A stretch of DNA of 64,000 nt from NCBI RefSeq assembly GCF_007752135.1, contig NZ_CP036298.1, positions 6,936,501 through 7,000,500 of the forward strand, given 5' to 3'. Below the pieces are notes generated by a model. That model searched no databases and had not been told where the DNA came from. It worked only from the letters and a program-made list of their open reading frames with translations. This document shows, in pieces, positions 37,872 through 47,816 of this stretch. Positions within the stretch are counted from its first letter, which is position 1; every line of letters starts with the position of its first letter. The stretch comes from Aureliella helgolandensis. Lineage in GTDB: Bacteria; Planctomycetota; Planctomycetia; Pirellulales; Pirellulaceae. The position numbers were made by a program, and so were the translations under genes.

Positions 37872-40800
37872 TTGTTCAATCCCTTCAATCTAAACAGGCA
37901 TCCACGTCTGCGCAGACTTCGGCAATTTTGCCTGGTCAGTCTGTGCCTGATCGTCGCGCTCCTCTGCTTAGGTCGCAATTGGATTGCACGACATGCCATT
38001 GAACGCATTGGCAGCTATGTCTTGGGGAATACAGTTCACCTGCAACAGATTGAAATCGGCTGGCGGACCATCGAACTGGAGCAGTTGTCGATCCTGGAAA
38101 AGGCACTCGACGAGACGACGCAGGTTCACATAGAGCGTATCAGCGTAGCCACCAATCTTTGGGGCGGCTGGAGATCGGGGCAGTGGTTCGACTCGATCGT
38201 CCTGCGGGAGCCAACACTGCATCTTCGTTTCGACGCAGACGGAGCGTTTCTCAATCATTTCCCAACGACATCGACCGGCCAGAACGGCAACTCCCTCCCA
38301 CTCAAACTACCTTTCAGAGCACTGCTGGTAAGGCAAGCAAGCCTTATCATTCATCAAACCGATCGCACACCGCTCGCTGTCCGTGGGGCAAGTCTCTCAA
38401 TCCAGGCTGAGCAGCAAATTAGAATACGAGGCGAAATCACCGACCTTCTGGGCAGCAAGCTGCATTTCCAAAGCCAGCTATCCCCCGATGACCTTTCCGG
38501 CAGTTCCCTCGCGATCCTGCGTCCCCTGCAGCTCAATTCGAAAGACATCGCTAAATTTCCCTTGCTCCCAGCTTTTGATATTCCCGCTACGCGCGTCACC
38601 CTGGAAGGCCAACTTCGGGCGCAGCACCCGGCAGGCGAATTCAATTTACTGAAACATTCCATGGCGCTGAACGGGAGAATCTCGGATTTCCATTCCGCTT
38701 CCTGTGGACTGCTGTCTCGCGAAATCCAATTTAACGGAAGCCTGCTAGAGGGACTCGCAACCGTCCAACTGGCTGGCGCCTTAACGCATGGAAACATTGC
38801 TTGCGATGCAACAGCTTCGTTGACCACAGAGACTCCTCAGGCAACCGGCACGTTCCGCCTCTCCGACGTTGAACTACAACCACTCGCTCAGATGCTTGGC
38901 TTCGAAATCCCGGTGGAAGCAATCGCCACGACAAACGGCAATGCCCAACTCGTCTACCACAACAAGTTGTTGAACTTCCAGGCCGACCTCGCACAAACAC
39001 TTGCCAACATCCGTGTCGACGGAGTTCCCGTGGACGACGTAGCCACTCACCTAAATTGCACCGGTAGCTATGCGCCGAATCGAGCTCAGGCCTTGGTCGG
39101 AGTGCTCACCCTGGAAACAGCCAGCGACGGTGTCGCATTGCAATCGGTGGCAGAGCGCTATGCACTGGGGGCGGCTACCGGGCGATTGGGGTGGCAAGCC
39201 TCAGGCACCATTCCATTGGAAACGCTGACCGACTTGCAGACGTATGCTGCCCAAGGGAGTGTGCAAGCGAGCGAAATTTCCAGCCAAGGCTTGATCGTTG
39301 CTCCCCTCACTGCGACAGCTTCACTGCGCGACGGTGAAGTCTCCATAGACTGCAGGGCCGTGGAGTTGTCGGTCGCCCAGGCGGTGCATCGCCCGGCCAA
39401 TTGCATCGTGAACCATGTGCGTCTGTCCGACAATGCCAAGTTGACCAGCAGCTTGCGAGCAACGCTTCCGATCGCCGATCTACAGAATCGACGCCACTGG
39501 CGTGCAGCCGTCGACCTGGAGATCCAGCATCTGTCAATTGCTGGCGAACCACTTAGCGACTTCAGCACGCGCGCGGCATTGGACGCCGGCGAGCTTCAGC
39601 TATCCCCCTGTACGATACGTTGGCGGAATACGATTTGCAAGATTACCGGTCAAGGACACTTGAGCGAACCAACGAATGCATCGGCTGCCGGCCAGAGCGG
39701 CAGCTCAGCGGGTGTCAGATTCACCGTTGGCCCGATCTCCTTGCACGACATCGGAGAACTGGCCGCCGGTGCCTCGAGTCGTCCCCTACCCATAGCTGGG
39801 GCAGTCCACACGACGGGCGCCGTGCGTGTCGATCTTCAGAGACTGAATTTCCAAGCGGGCGGTGATATGCAAATCAGCGACGCCGCCTATGCCGGTGCGA
39901 AAATCGGCGATGCGAAGCTGACTTGGGACGCCACCGCGCAAGGTGCAAACTTGCATAGCCAGTCGAGTTCCTTTCTAGGGGGCACCTATGCGGTGGACGC
40001 ATCGATGCAAAGTTTGGATTGGACGAAAGCACAGGTCCGGGCCAGCTTACAAGACGCTGCGCTCAGTCGATTGATCGCCCTGGGCGCGTCCACCACGCCG
40101 CTTCCCCTAGGAGGAACGGTCTCGGGCGCCCTCGAACTCCATTCCCTTGGAGATTGGGATTCGTTGGATGCGACCGGCTGGGGAGCTACCCAAAACGCCT
40201 CGGTAGCAGGCATTCCTCTTGACCTGCATACGACCGTCTTGCGGGTTGAAAACGGGCGAGTGTCGCTGGGTGCGGCAGGTAGTGCGTTCGAGGGCCAACT
40301 CGCGATCGATGCGGACGCCAAACTGGCTGACGTTTGGGATTGGTCGCAACGCGAACCTCTGGCCCTGCAACGCTTGCCTGTGTTTGGCCTACTTCGAGCC
40401 ACTTCACTCAAGCTCGACCGCGCACTGCCCATCGCAGATCCCTCCGGTGCGCTGCGCCCCTTGCGTGGTGCGATCCACTTTTCCGCCGAACGAACGGCCG
40501 CTACCGCCAGCAAGGGGTTGCTGGCCTCTCTCGACTTTTCCGCGGAGAACATTCGCTGGAATCGAGCTTCACTCTCACAACGGGTTAAGGGCTCCGCGTC
40601 GCTTCACCCGCAACGCCTCGTCCTTCACAACCTGGATGGACAATGTTTCGGAGGGAGCCTATCGGGAGCCGCCGAGGTCGACCTGACCTCACCGCTCTCC
40701 GGCTCGTTCCGAATGGGTGCTGAGCATGTGAACTTGCGCCGCGCTGCAGCTCCCGTGCGAAGCCTTGCACGATCGATCAGTGGCACTGGCTCCGTTGCGG

Positions 40801-41690
40801 TCCAAGGCCGCTTGGGAAACACCACCACCGCCTCCTTGAAATTGCATGCCAACAACCTAACCATGCACGAGGTGGTGGTGCAGGAGGTGCGCATGCCGAT
40901 CGAGTGCTCTCTCCAGCTTGCCTCCCAACAGGTCCGGTGGCAATGCCGGGGTGGCACAATCCACTTGGGCCGAGGCACGATCTCCGTGACATCCGACGGT
41001 AGCTTTGCAAATGGCATGGCCAGTACCAACACCCATGCGGAACTCCGTCAAATCGATACCGCGCAGCTCTTGCGCGGCAAAGCCATCAACGCGGGCACGG
41101 TCTCTGGCGACGTCTACATCCAGGCGCAACGCGCCAACACGGCCAACGATTTGCAGGGCCGGTTCGCCATCGAGCTAACACAGCTCCAATCGCTTGAGAT
41201 CCCGGGCATCGACCAATTCCAGTCCCTCCTCAAGCTGTCCACTTTAAGTGGCCCATCGTTCCTGCAGCAGGACGGTGGCAGCGTCCATGGTCGCATCGCT
41301 GGTGGTCTCGTGTATGTCGACGATCTATTCGTTTCCAAAAGTGGTCTGCAAGTATTGCTGAGCGGCACGTCCTCCCTGGATGGCCGAGTCAATTTTGATG
41401 TCACGGCGTTGACCCAGCAGTCGGGACCTGCGGACGGTTTGATTTCGCTGGCACAATCCCCGCTGATGCTGGCGGCCCCCGCCCCCGTAGCGTTGCTGAT
41501 GAAAGCCAACGAAGCACTGAAAAATCGCGTAGTCCATGTTCAAGTCTCCGGCACCGCCGCTAGGCCGACGCTGAGCCTGCAACCAGGCAAGAAACTATCT
41601 CAAGACGCATTGCGCATGTTTATCTCCGGAACCCTCGGAAGCCAAGCAGCCGATCTGGCAACCCGTCAGCAATACAAATCCACTCGCTAA
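37872..41690 (+). CDS. Very large AsmA/DUF3971-like membrane-anchored protein
   Basis: About 1272 residues from TTG 37872, chosen because GGAGAGG lies just upstream and the preceding in-frame residues have odd composition; GTG 37650 or ATG 37731 are alternatives. A short basic N-terminus (HPRLRRLRQ) leads into one membrane segment (FCLVSLCLIVALLCLG), then AsmA-type start RHAIERIGSYVLGNTVHLQQ IEIG. The rest is a long run of beta-strand-rich repeats with Gly/Ala/Ser/Leu, as in AsmA/TamB/YhdP proteins that bridge the envelope and move lipids. The C-terminus resembles AsmA_2 (FDVTALTQQ...VHVQVSGTAARPTLSLQPGK). The Wza-like gene starts 21 bases later. Confidence 0.75.
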   Translation: MFNPFNLNRHPRLRRLRQFCLVSLCLIVALLCLGRNWIARHAIERIGSYVLGNTVHLQQIEIGWRTIELEQLSILEKALDETTQVHIERISVATNLWGGWRSGQWFDSIVLREPTLHLRFDADGAFLNHFPTTSTGQNGNSLPLKLPFRALLVRQASLIIHQTDRTPLAVRGASLSIQAEQQIRIRGEITDLLGSKLHFQSQLSPDDLSGSSLAILRPLQLNSKDIAKFPLLPAFDIPATRVTLEGQLRAQHPAGEFNLLKHSMALNGRISDFHSASCGLLSREIQFNGSLLEGLATVQLAGALTHGNIACDATASLTTETPQATGTFRLSDVELQPLAQMLGFEIPVEAIATTNGNAQLVYHNKLLNFQADLAQTLANIRVDGVPVDDVATHLNCTGSYAPNRAQALVGVLTLETASDGVALQSVAERYALGAATGRLGWQASGTIPLETLTDLQTYAAQGSVQASEISSQGLIVAPLTATASLRDGEVSIDCRAVELSVAQAVHRPANCIVNHVRLSDNAKLTSSLRATLPIADLQNRRHWRAAVDLEIQHLSIAGEPLSDFSTRAALDAGELQLSPCTIRWRNTICKITGQGHLSEPTNASAAGQSGSSAGVRFTVGPISLHDIGELAAGASSRPLPIAGAVHTTGAVRVDLQRLNFQAGGDMQISDAAYAGAKIGDAKLTWDATAQGANLHSQSSSFLGGTYAVDASMQSLDWTKAQVRASLQDAALSRLIALGASTTPLPLGGTVSGALELHSLGDWDSLDATGWGATQNASVAGIPLDLHTTVLRVENGRVSLGAAGSAFEGQLAIDADAKLADVWDWSQREPLALQRLPVFGLLRATSLKLDRALPIADPSGALRPLRGAIHFSAERTAATASKGLLASLDFSAENIRWNRASLSQRVKGSASLHPQRLVLHNLDGQCFGGSLSGAAEVDLTSPLSGSFRMGAEHVNLRRAAAPVRSLARSISGTGSVAVQGRLGNTTTASLKLHANNLTMHEVVVQEVRMPIECSLQLASQQVRWQCRGGTIHLGRGTISVTSDGSFANGMASTNTHAELRQIDTAQLLRGKAINAGTVSGDVYIQAQRANTANDLQGRFAIELTQLQSLEIPGIDQFQSLLKLSTLSGPSFLQQDGGSVHGRIAGGLVYVDDLFVSKSGLQVLLSGTSSLDGRVNFDVTALTQQSGPADGLISLAQSPLMLAAPAPVALLMKANEALKNRVVHVQVSGTAARPTLSLQPGKKLSQDALRMFISGTLGSQAADLATRQQYKSTR

Positions 41691-41711
41691 TCAATACGCA
41701 GGAACATTTCG

Positions 41712-42587
41712 ATGCCACACACCCAGCCACAGAAAAACCGATGGAACCGAGGGTGGAGCTCCGTGCCAACGCTGGCTCTGCTAACTATTGTTGTCCTCAC
41801 CATCGGTTGTCGCACGGCCGCATCCCTAGGCCTACCGATCGCGGCCGGCGCCAACTACATGCTGCATGACGTAGCCGAGATCCGACAAAATGCAGGCCAT
41901 CGCGAGGATGTCGCTTCGGAATTGGCAAAAGCGCCCCTTCAACCCCACCGGGTCGAAGCAGGGGATGTGTTAGTTATTGAACCCAACGACTTCAACTCTC
42001 CCGTCCAGGTCCCCAGCGACCATACCGTCCAGCAGGATGGGACGATTGATTTGGGAGGTTACGGGCGCATGCAAGTGGTTGGCTTAAGTGTCCCAGACAT
42101 CCAGCAACAGGTTCAACAGTCAGTTCTCCAACAAGAAACCGCGAAACGTCATGCGAAAATCGGCCTAGCATCCCATAGCAGTCAGGCGGGCAGGGAAGCG
42201 GAGGAAGCCGAAGACTACGGGGTGACCGTTCGCTTGGTCAGCCAAGAACGTGGAGTGGTGTACGTCATGGGTGAAGTCAACGCGCCAGGTTCCTACCCCA
42301 TTGCCGGTAGTGAAACCGTCCTGGATGCACTTATCCTAGCGGGAGGCCTTTCGACTCGCTCCAACGAGCACAAGGTCATTCTCACACGACCACAACCGAG
42401 TGGACAAGAGCGGTTGATCCTGCCGGTCTGCTATCACCAGATCCTGCAACTCGGTGATACCGCCACGAACTACCAACTGCAACCTGGAGATCGCATTTAC
42501 GTCCCCAGCCTGAGTATCTGGGAAGACATCAAGCAGAGCGTCCCCTGGTCAGCCCAAAGAAGTTGTCCACAATGCCGTCAATATTAG
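41712..42587 (+). CDS. Polysaccharide export (Wza-like) protein with SLBB domain
   Basis: 291 residues; AGGAA precedes ATG 41712. An export signal ends TIGC, probably a lipoprotein site though Thr at -3 is unusual. The Poly_export domain follows (HRVEAGDVLVIEPNDFNSPV, then QDGTIDLGGYGRMQVVGLS), and an SLBB domain is seen at VYVMGEVNAPGSYPIAGSET with VLDALILAGGLS. The end LQPGDRIYVPS is typical. Such proteins form the outer-membrane exit for capsule or exopolysaccharide. No glycosyltransferase or Wzc gene is near. The gene overlaps the next (opposite strand) stop by four bases. Confidence 0.88.
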   Translation: MPHTQPQKNRWNRGWSSVPTLALLTIVVLTIGCRTAASLGLPIAAGANYMLHDVAEIRQNAGHREDVASELAKAPLQPHRVEAGDVLVIEPNDFNSPVQVPSDHTVQQDGTIDLGGYGRMQVVGLSVPDIQQQVQQSVLQQETAKRHAKIGLASHSSQAGREAEEAEDYGVTVRLVSQERGVVYVMGEVNAPGSYPIAGSETVLDALILAGGLSTRSNEHKVILTRPQPSGQERLILPVCYHQILQLGDTATNYQLQPGDRIYVPSLSIWEDIKQSVPWSAQRSCPQCRQY

Positions 42588-43807
42588 TCTTGGGTTCCCA
42601 CGACTTGGACCACGACCGGTTCTCTGCCCAACGTTTCGGCGGCGACTTGCATCACATCTTCGGGGGTCACCGCCGCATAGCGGGCGAGCACGACGTCCAG
42701 TGGTTCATAGCTGCGGCGGTTCAACCAAGCTTGCCCTACGGCGAAGAGACGATTGGACGGTTTTTCGTCCGAGAGGATAAGGCTGCTTGAAACCTTATTG
42801 CGAGCCAGTCCCAATTCCTTTTCAGTCACCCCGTTACGCAAGGTTTCCGCGAGCACGCGTTGGATGATCTTCGAATTCTCGGTGGCATCCTCCGGTGCAC
42901 AACACAGGTAGCCGGCCAAACAACCGCAGTCCCCGAAGAATTGAGGCCAGATCGCAGCCGTTTCGGCTCGGCCCGTATCGATCAACTCCCAAAACAGGCG
43001 GCTTCCGGTATCGTCTGCCAGGATCGTGCACAGCATGCGCAGAGCATACCGCCGCGGATCATTGCGACTCAGGCCCGGCCACATCTGGACTTCATAATGC
43101 TGATGCCTTGACTCACGCTCGATCACGGCAGAGCCGCTATGATAATTGGCTGGCAAGTTGACTCGAGGCTGCGATTCGGCCGGCCAATTCTCAGAAACCT
43201 TCGAAACATGCTCGATCAACTGCGACATATCGACTTTGCCGCTCGCGATCAAAAACATGTTGTCCTTGGTATAGCGGCCGCGATGATACTCATGCATTTG
43301 CGATACGGTCATATCGGCCACGGTCTCGGAACTTCCCAAGACGCGCGTCGCCAGTGGATGCTCTCCGAAAAAAAGTTCACTGGCTTTCTCAAAGGCACCG
43401 TAGGGAGGCTGATCGTCGTACATCGCGATCTCCTCTAGGACCACCTGACGCTCCGTCTCAAAATCTTCCTCACGCAGCAGGGGCTGCATAATATCGGTCA
43501 GTAGATCCACGGCATGCGCTTGGCATTCTGGCAAAACGGAGGCATAGAAGACCGTAGAGTCCTCGGAAGTGTAAGCGTTTGAATGCGCCCCCAGGTGGTC
43601 GAGTTCGCGATTCACTTCGGCGGCAGTTCGCCGCTCGGTTCCCTTAAACACCATGTGCTCCAGGAAATGGCTTACCCCCGCCACTCCGGGTTGCTCATCG
43701 CGCGCACCGGTATCGACAAACCAACCCAGTGACGTTGTAAACGCAGTGGGATCCTGGAGAACGACAATCTCAGGTCCCGATTCAGACTTGTGCGTTAGCA
43801 ATTCCAT
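42584..43807 (-). CDS. M16B peptidase, catalytic subunit (HxxEH)
   Basis: 407 residues from ATG 43807, preceded by GGAG within the end of the upstream gene. The zinc site HFLEHMVFKGT is intact with the downstream Glu in ETERQVVLEEIAMYDD. The usual R/Y pair of the C-terminal half is not visible (ELIDTGRAETAAIW in that place). It overlaps the upstream M16 gene by 26 bases. The pair resembles known M16B heterodimers in which one subunit gives the zinc and the other the Arg/Tyr. It should degrade small peptides. Confidence 0.9.
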   Translation of the reverse strand: MELLTHKSESGPEIVVLQDPTAFTTSLGWFVDTGARDEQPGVAGVSHFLEHMVFKGTERRTAAEVNRELDHLGAHSNAYTSEDSTVFYASVLPECQAHAVDLLTDIMQPLLREEDFETERQVVLEEIAMYDDQPPYGAFEKASELFFGEHPLATRVLGSSETVADMTVSQMHEYHRGRYTKDNMFLIASGKVDMSQLIEHVSKVSENWPAESQPRVNLPANYHSGSAVIERESRHQHYEVQMWPGLSRNDPRRYALRMLCTILADDTGSRLFWELIDTGRAETAAIWPQFFGDCGCLAGYLCCAPEDATENSKIIQRVLAETLRNGVTEKELGLARNKVSSSLILSDEKPSNRLFAVGQAWLNRRSYEPLDVVLARYAAVTPEDVMQVAAETLGREPVVVQVVGTQD

Positions 43808-45038
43808 CCGGCAGCTCCAGTGCTTGTGACCCAACAGTCACGAGCGAAAAATTCTTGGGTAAATGCTCACAAAAATGTTGCTGCAGTCCCTCACAGGTCA
43901 ATGCATCAACTCTGGCACACACCTCTTCACGCGTGGGCACTCTCCCCAGATAAAACCAATCACTGGCAATCTGACTACTGCGGGCGGCCGAAGACTCTTG
44001 CTCAAAGACAAGCGAGCTCTTAATGCGGTACTTCAATCGCTCAAGCTCATCCACCGTGATTCCATCACGCAACGAAAATATCGTTTCCAACAAGACTTGC
44101 AGAGTTTCCTCTGCTCGATTGGTAGTGGTACCCGCGTAGCACAAGACACTGCCCAATCCCGCCAATGAAAAACAGGTGGCAAACACCGAATAGACCAAGC
44201 CACGTTTCTCGCGGACCTCGGTGAACAACCGACTGCTCATGCCATCACTCAAGACCCCCACCAGCGCACGACTTTCGTAGTACTCGGGACTCTCGTAGGG
44301 TTCACATTCGTAGGCTAGGGCAAGATGAATTTGATTGGTGGAATGATCCACATGCCGGCTACCATAATTGGGCTTCAACTCAGGCAACTCTCGAGGAGGT
44401 GCGCCGGTCCAATCCCCCAACCGCGCTTCGACCAAATCGCAAACCTGCGTCCAATCAAAATTCCCAGCCACCGCCAGGATGCTTCCCGCCGGCTTGTAGG
44501 TATCCTGAAAAAAGTGGTGCATCTTCTGATGGTCGATCGCTGCCAAGCCTTCGCGCGTGCCTTGCGAGATACGGCCAAAGGGGAGCGGATATCGGAAGCG
44601 TTTCAGCTCACTAAAGCAGCGGTGCGAGGCCTCGTCATCCAGGGCTCGCAAGTCCTGGAGACTTAGCTGGCGCGCATCGTCCAATTGGTCGGCCGGCAGA
44701 TGTGGTGTACGAACCAAATCGCTGTAGAGCCCCAAGGTTTCAGGGAGTACTTCACGCGGCATTGCACAGCTAAAGGAGCTGTGATTGGTGGTGATGGAAC
44801 TACCGCGTTCAACCCCCAGCTCATCCAGCCGCTCCAAGAACTGGCGGCTGTCAAGTTCGCCGCACCCTCGCTGGACCATTTCATTGGTCATGCCAGAGAG
44901 CCCATCCAGCCCATTGGGCTCGTAACAAGTCCCTGCTGGTAGATGGAGTGAAAAGGCTGCCGAACGCAACCAGGGCATATGCTCGCCGAGTAACACTAAG
45001 CCATTGTCGAACTTGCGGTAGAGCAGCTCTTGATTCAT
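43782..45038 (-). CDS. M16B peptidase-like partner subunit without zinc motif
   Basis: 418 residues. The fold matches M16 from the first residues, but the zinc motif is gone: GLSGMTNEMVQRG stands where GLAHFLEHMLFKG is expected. The R/Y pair is kept (FTEVREKRGLVYSVFA). This is what is known of the non-catalytic partner in M16B pairs such as mitochondrial MPP-alpha. It is translated just ahead of the catalytic subunit, with overlap, which favours equal amounts of both. Confidence 0.9.
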   Translation of the reverse strand: MNQELLYRKFDNGLVLLGEHMPWLRSAAFSLHLPAGTCYEPNGLDGLSGMTNEMVQRGCGELDSRQFLERLDELGVERGSSITTNHSSFSCAMPREVLPETLGLYSDLVRTPHLPADQLDDARQLSLQDLRALDDEASHRCFSELKRFRYPLPFGRISQGTREGLAAIDHQKMHHFFQDTYKPAGSILAVAGNFDWTQVCDLVEARLGDWTGAPPRELPELKPNYGSRHVDHSTNQIHLALAYECEPYESPEYYESRALVGVLSDGMSSRLFTEVREKRGLVYSVFATCFSLAGLGSVLCYAGTTTNRAEETLQVLLETIFSLRDGITVDELERLKYRIKSSLVFEQESSAARSSQIASDWFYLGRVPTREEVCARVDALTCEGLQQHFCEHLPKNFSLVTVGSQALELPDGIANAQV

Positions 45039-45189
45039 GCGATGCCTAAGACGTCTAGGAGAAACCGTTCACGAGACTCGTGCTGCCTCACACCGCCTCG
45101 ACTGCGGACGTCGCTCATCGCCCTTTGTCCAAGGGCCGCCAACGCTGGCGCCAGCAGTGGCGACTGTGATCTGCGAATGAGGATGCGCA

Positions 45190-45492
45190 CTATTCTTTCT
45201 TGGACTTACTGTCGCTCTTCGATTCACTCTTCTTAGAGCTGCCGCCGTCACTCTTGGAGGAGCTATCGCTGGCGGGCTTGTCGGCCGCTTTCGCCTTGTT
45301 ATAGGACTCGCTGCGATAATCGGTTTGATAAAAGCCCGAACCTTTGAAGACGACCGCAGCACCGGTGCCCAACAAGCGTCGCAGTTTTAACTTACCGCAC
45401 TTGGGGCATTTCCTCTTCTTCGGATCGTTAATTCCTTGATACAGCTCAAACAGATGGTCGCACGCATCACACTGATAATCGTACGTTGGCAT
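45190..45492 (-). CDS. FmdB-family zinc ribbon protein
   Basis: 100 residues; AGGAG six bases before ATG 45492. The N-terminal ribbon is standard (MPTYDYQCDACDHLFELYQ, then KCPKCGKLKLRRLLG), four Cys in two CxxC pairs, then FKGSGFYQTDY. The C-terminal ~35 residues are a Ser/Lys/Asp tail. Such proteins are small putative regulators of unknown target. It sits between grpE and the M16 pair on the same strand. Confidence 0.9.
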   Translation of the reverse strand: MPTYDYQCDACDHLFELYQGINDPKKRKCPKCGKLKLRRLLGTGAAVVFKGSGFYQTDYRSESYNKAKAADKPASDSSSKSDGGSSKKSESKSDSKSKKE

Positions 45493-45827
45493 TCAAAGCT
45501 CCTGCACCGTGATACGGATGTAAACGAAAATTGGTAGGACGGACAATCGTAAAATGGCGAGCCAACGCAATTTCCCGATATAGCAACTCGCCGCAGGGCG
45601 GCTCGTTGAGTAAATTCCCACCTCGCACTTGCGGGAGTGTTCAACACTCCCAGCGGCCGCTGCAATCGCGCCTCACAGCCCTAGAGCTGGGCACGAAGAT
45701 TGCCGCTGAAGCGTGCTTGGCAGGGTGCTACTTTCGCGTAAGGACATTAAGACTCGAGATGCGCTGACACCAACCAGCCAATGGTGCCCAGCCCAAGCGG
45801 CTAGGTGCACCGACCACCGGCGGCGGA
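45493..45827. other. 335-base gap between grpE and the zinc ribbon gene
   Basis: No gene seen. It contains a near-perfect palindrome at 45633-45651 described separately. Confidence 0.4.
45633..45651. promoter_or_regulatory. 19-bp palindrome, candidate operator
   Basis: GGGAGTGTT, one C, AACACTCCC: two perfect 9-base half sites around a single centre base, about 140 bases upstream of the zinc ribbon gene. It differs from the CIRCE element (TTAGCACTC-N9-GAGTGCTAA). The tight spacing suits a dimeric repressor better than a hairpin. Confidence 0.4.
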
Positions 45828-46421
45828 CTAACCCGCGGTACCGGTACTGACAATGACGCTGCTGGGGCGGACCACGCGGTCGTGCAGCTTGTAACCCACT
45901 GCAACTTCCTGAGCCACCGTCCCAGCCGCATACTGCTCGCTGGGCATTTGCGAAATAGCCTCGTGCACATTGGGGTCAAACTGCGACCCCACGCCATCGA
46001 TGACCGTACAGCCGTGCTTTGCGAGGGCAGTGGTAAACTGTTGCCGCACTAGTTTCACACCCTCCAACAGCGATTGAGGATTGGCCGCGTCCTCCTGAGC
46101 TGCCCCGATGGCTCGATCCAAATTATCAATCGCTTCCAGCAGATCGCGAATCAGGGCCGTATTGGCGTACTTGAGTTGCTGTTCCGAATCTCGCTGCATG
46201 CGTTTTCGGAAATTCTCCAACTCGGCCTTAGAGCGGAGGACTTCGCGTTCCGCTTCCAAAACGCGTTCATCCACGGTGAGCTCGGCGGCTGCCGGAGCTT
46301 CCTCGGGACTCTGCTCCAACGCTTGATCCAACGCATCTGCAAACGCCTGAGATGCATCATCCGATTGATCATCGGCCTGGGGACGGGATTCTGAATTCAT
46401 GTTTTGGTCTTCTTGTGTCAT
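45828..46421 (-). CDS. grpE: GrpE nucleotide exchange factor
   Basis: 197 residues from ATG 46421; a later ATG (46400) would also serve. After an acidic Gln-rich start comes the long coiled coil (ERVLEAEREVLRSKAELENF RKRMQRD) and the four-helix/beta domain with NLDRAIGAA, LVRQQFTTALAKHG and the closing VAVGYKLHDRVVRPSSVIVS. It releases ADP from DnaK. dnaK is not in the window. It follows dnaJ after 98 bases on the same strand. Confidence 0.95.
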   Translation of the reverse strand: MTQEDQNMNSESRPQADDQSDDASQAFADALDQALEQSPEEAPAAAELTVDERVLEAEREVLRSKAELENFRKRMQRDSEQQLKYANTALIRDLLEAIDNLDRAIGAAQEDAANPQSLLEGVKLVRQQFTTALAKHGCTVIDGVGSQFDPNVHEAISQMPSEQYAAGTVAQEVAVGYKLHDRVVRPSSVIVSTGTAG

Positions 46422-46519
46422 CTCTAAGGAATTCTCCAAAGCATGTAATGGATTTGAGTCGCGAGCCATCCATGCTTTACCACGGATGGTTTCATCAGTG
46501 GAATCTCAGGAACGGTCCG

Positions 46520-47665
46520 CTATTTATCCGCTTCCTGCTCCTGGTCTTCGGCACGAAAGTAATGGAATACACGGTCGATAAAGGATTGCCGCTGCGGGGT
46601 CACGTGCTCTTCCTCGAGCTCGGCCAATTTCCGCAACAACTCCTCCTGCGGCTTCCCAACTTTCTTGGGAATCTCAATGAATGTCTGCACTAACAAGTCG
46701 CCCTTCACGCCATTCCGCGGATCGGGCATCCCGTAGCCTCGCAACGGGAAGACCTCCCCACTTTGCGTTCCTTCCGGTATGCGCAGAGATCGCTTTCCGA
46801 CCAAGGTTGGTATTCCAATCTCGGTCCCCAGCACCGCTTGCGAATAACTCAAGGGCACCTGCAGGATGAGATCGCTTCCCTCGCGCCGAAAAATCTTATG
46901 CTTCCGCACCTGAATAAAACAATACGCATCTCCCGGCGGGCCACCATCGGGGCTGGCTTGCCCCTCGCCCGACAATCGCACACGCATACCATCATCGACG
47001 CCTGCTGGAATTGAGACTTCCAGGACAACTTCACGTGGCTGTGCACCTGTGCCATCGCAATCACGGCAGGGGGTTGTGATGACTTTGCCACTACCACGGC
47101 ACTGTGGACAAGCGGTCTGCACCCGCAGGATGCCGGTCGACTGAACGACCTGCCCCTGTCCACGGCAACGGCCGCAGACTTGAGGCTGGGACCCAGGAGC
47201 AGCACCGGTCCCACCGCAGGGCTCGCATTCCTCGTGTCGGGTCAAAGCAACCTTGGTTTGCGTTCCAGCCGCCGCCTCTTCCAAATCGAGCGTAACATCG
47301 CAGCGAACATCGGCACCACGACGAACGCGAGAGCGAGAGCGACCGCCGAAGAAATCCTCGAAGACGGTACCACCAAAGATGTCGCCAAACGCTTCGAAGA
47401 TATCCCCTACATCCTGGAATCCCGATTGTCGGCCTTCAATCCCAGCATGCCCGTGCTGGTCATAACGCGCTCGCTTCTGCTCGTCGCTCAAGACCTCGTA
47501 AGCTTCGGCCGCCTCTTTGAATTTCACAATCGCGTCTTCGTCATCCCGGTTGCTGTCGGGATGGTATTTGATTGCCAGCTTGCGGTAGGCGCGAGAGATT
47601 TCTTGCCCAGAAGCGGTGCGTTGCACGCTGAGCACTTCGTAGTAGTCGCGTTTGGTAATGGCCAT
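46520..47665 (-). CDS. dnaJ: DnaJ co-chaperone
   Basis: 381 residues from ATG 47665. The J domain has YHPDSN (HPD motif) after [20 protein letters not shown], then a Gly/Phe region ([19 protein letters not shown]). Four zinc motifs are present: [24 protein letters not shown] and CRDCDGTG. The C-terminal peptide-binding domain is complete. It delivers clients to DnaK and triggers ATP hydrolysis. An intrinsic terminator lies between groEL and this gene, so it must have its own promoter. Confidence 0.97.
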   Translation of the reverse strand: MAITKRDYYEVLSVQRTASGQEISRAYRKLAIKYHPDSNRDDEDAIVKFKEAAEAYEVLSDEQKRARYDQHGHAGIEGRQSGFQDVGDIFEAFGDIFGGTVFEDFFGGRSRSRVRRGADVRCDVTLDLEEAAAGTQTKVALTRHEECEPCGGTGAAPGSQPQVCGRCRGQGQVVQSTGILRVQTACPQCRGSGKVITTPCRDCDGTGAQPREVVLEVSIPAGVDDGMRVRLSGEGQASPDGGPPGDAYCFIQVRKHKIFRREGSDLILQVPLSYSQAVLGTEIGIPTLVGKRSLRIPEGTQSGEVFPLRGYGMPDPRNGVKGDLLVQTFIEIPKKVGKPQEELLRKLAELEEEHVTPQRQSFIDRVFHYFRAEDQEQEADK

Positions 47666-47747
47666 GACGCTAAGCAGTCCTTCCAACCGAAGCTCTCCGC
47701 GAGTTCGGCCCATTGGGGAGTTCGACGATGCTTGTAAAAGCAATGTT

Positions 47748-47783
47748 GGAAAAAAGGCCACCCTCAATTCGAGGATGGCCTTT
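47748..47783 (-). terminator. Intrinsic terminator after groEL (copy 1)
   Basis: On the minus strand AAAGGCCATCCTC pairs with GAGGGTGGCCTTT (one G-T pair) over a 5-base loop and runs into T residues. It begins 34 bases after the groEL stop and ends 83 bases before dnaJ. Confidence 0.88.
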
Positions 47784-47816
47784 GTCGATCAACGATAGTT
47801 GTTGGCAGGCAGGTTT

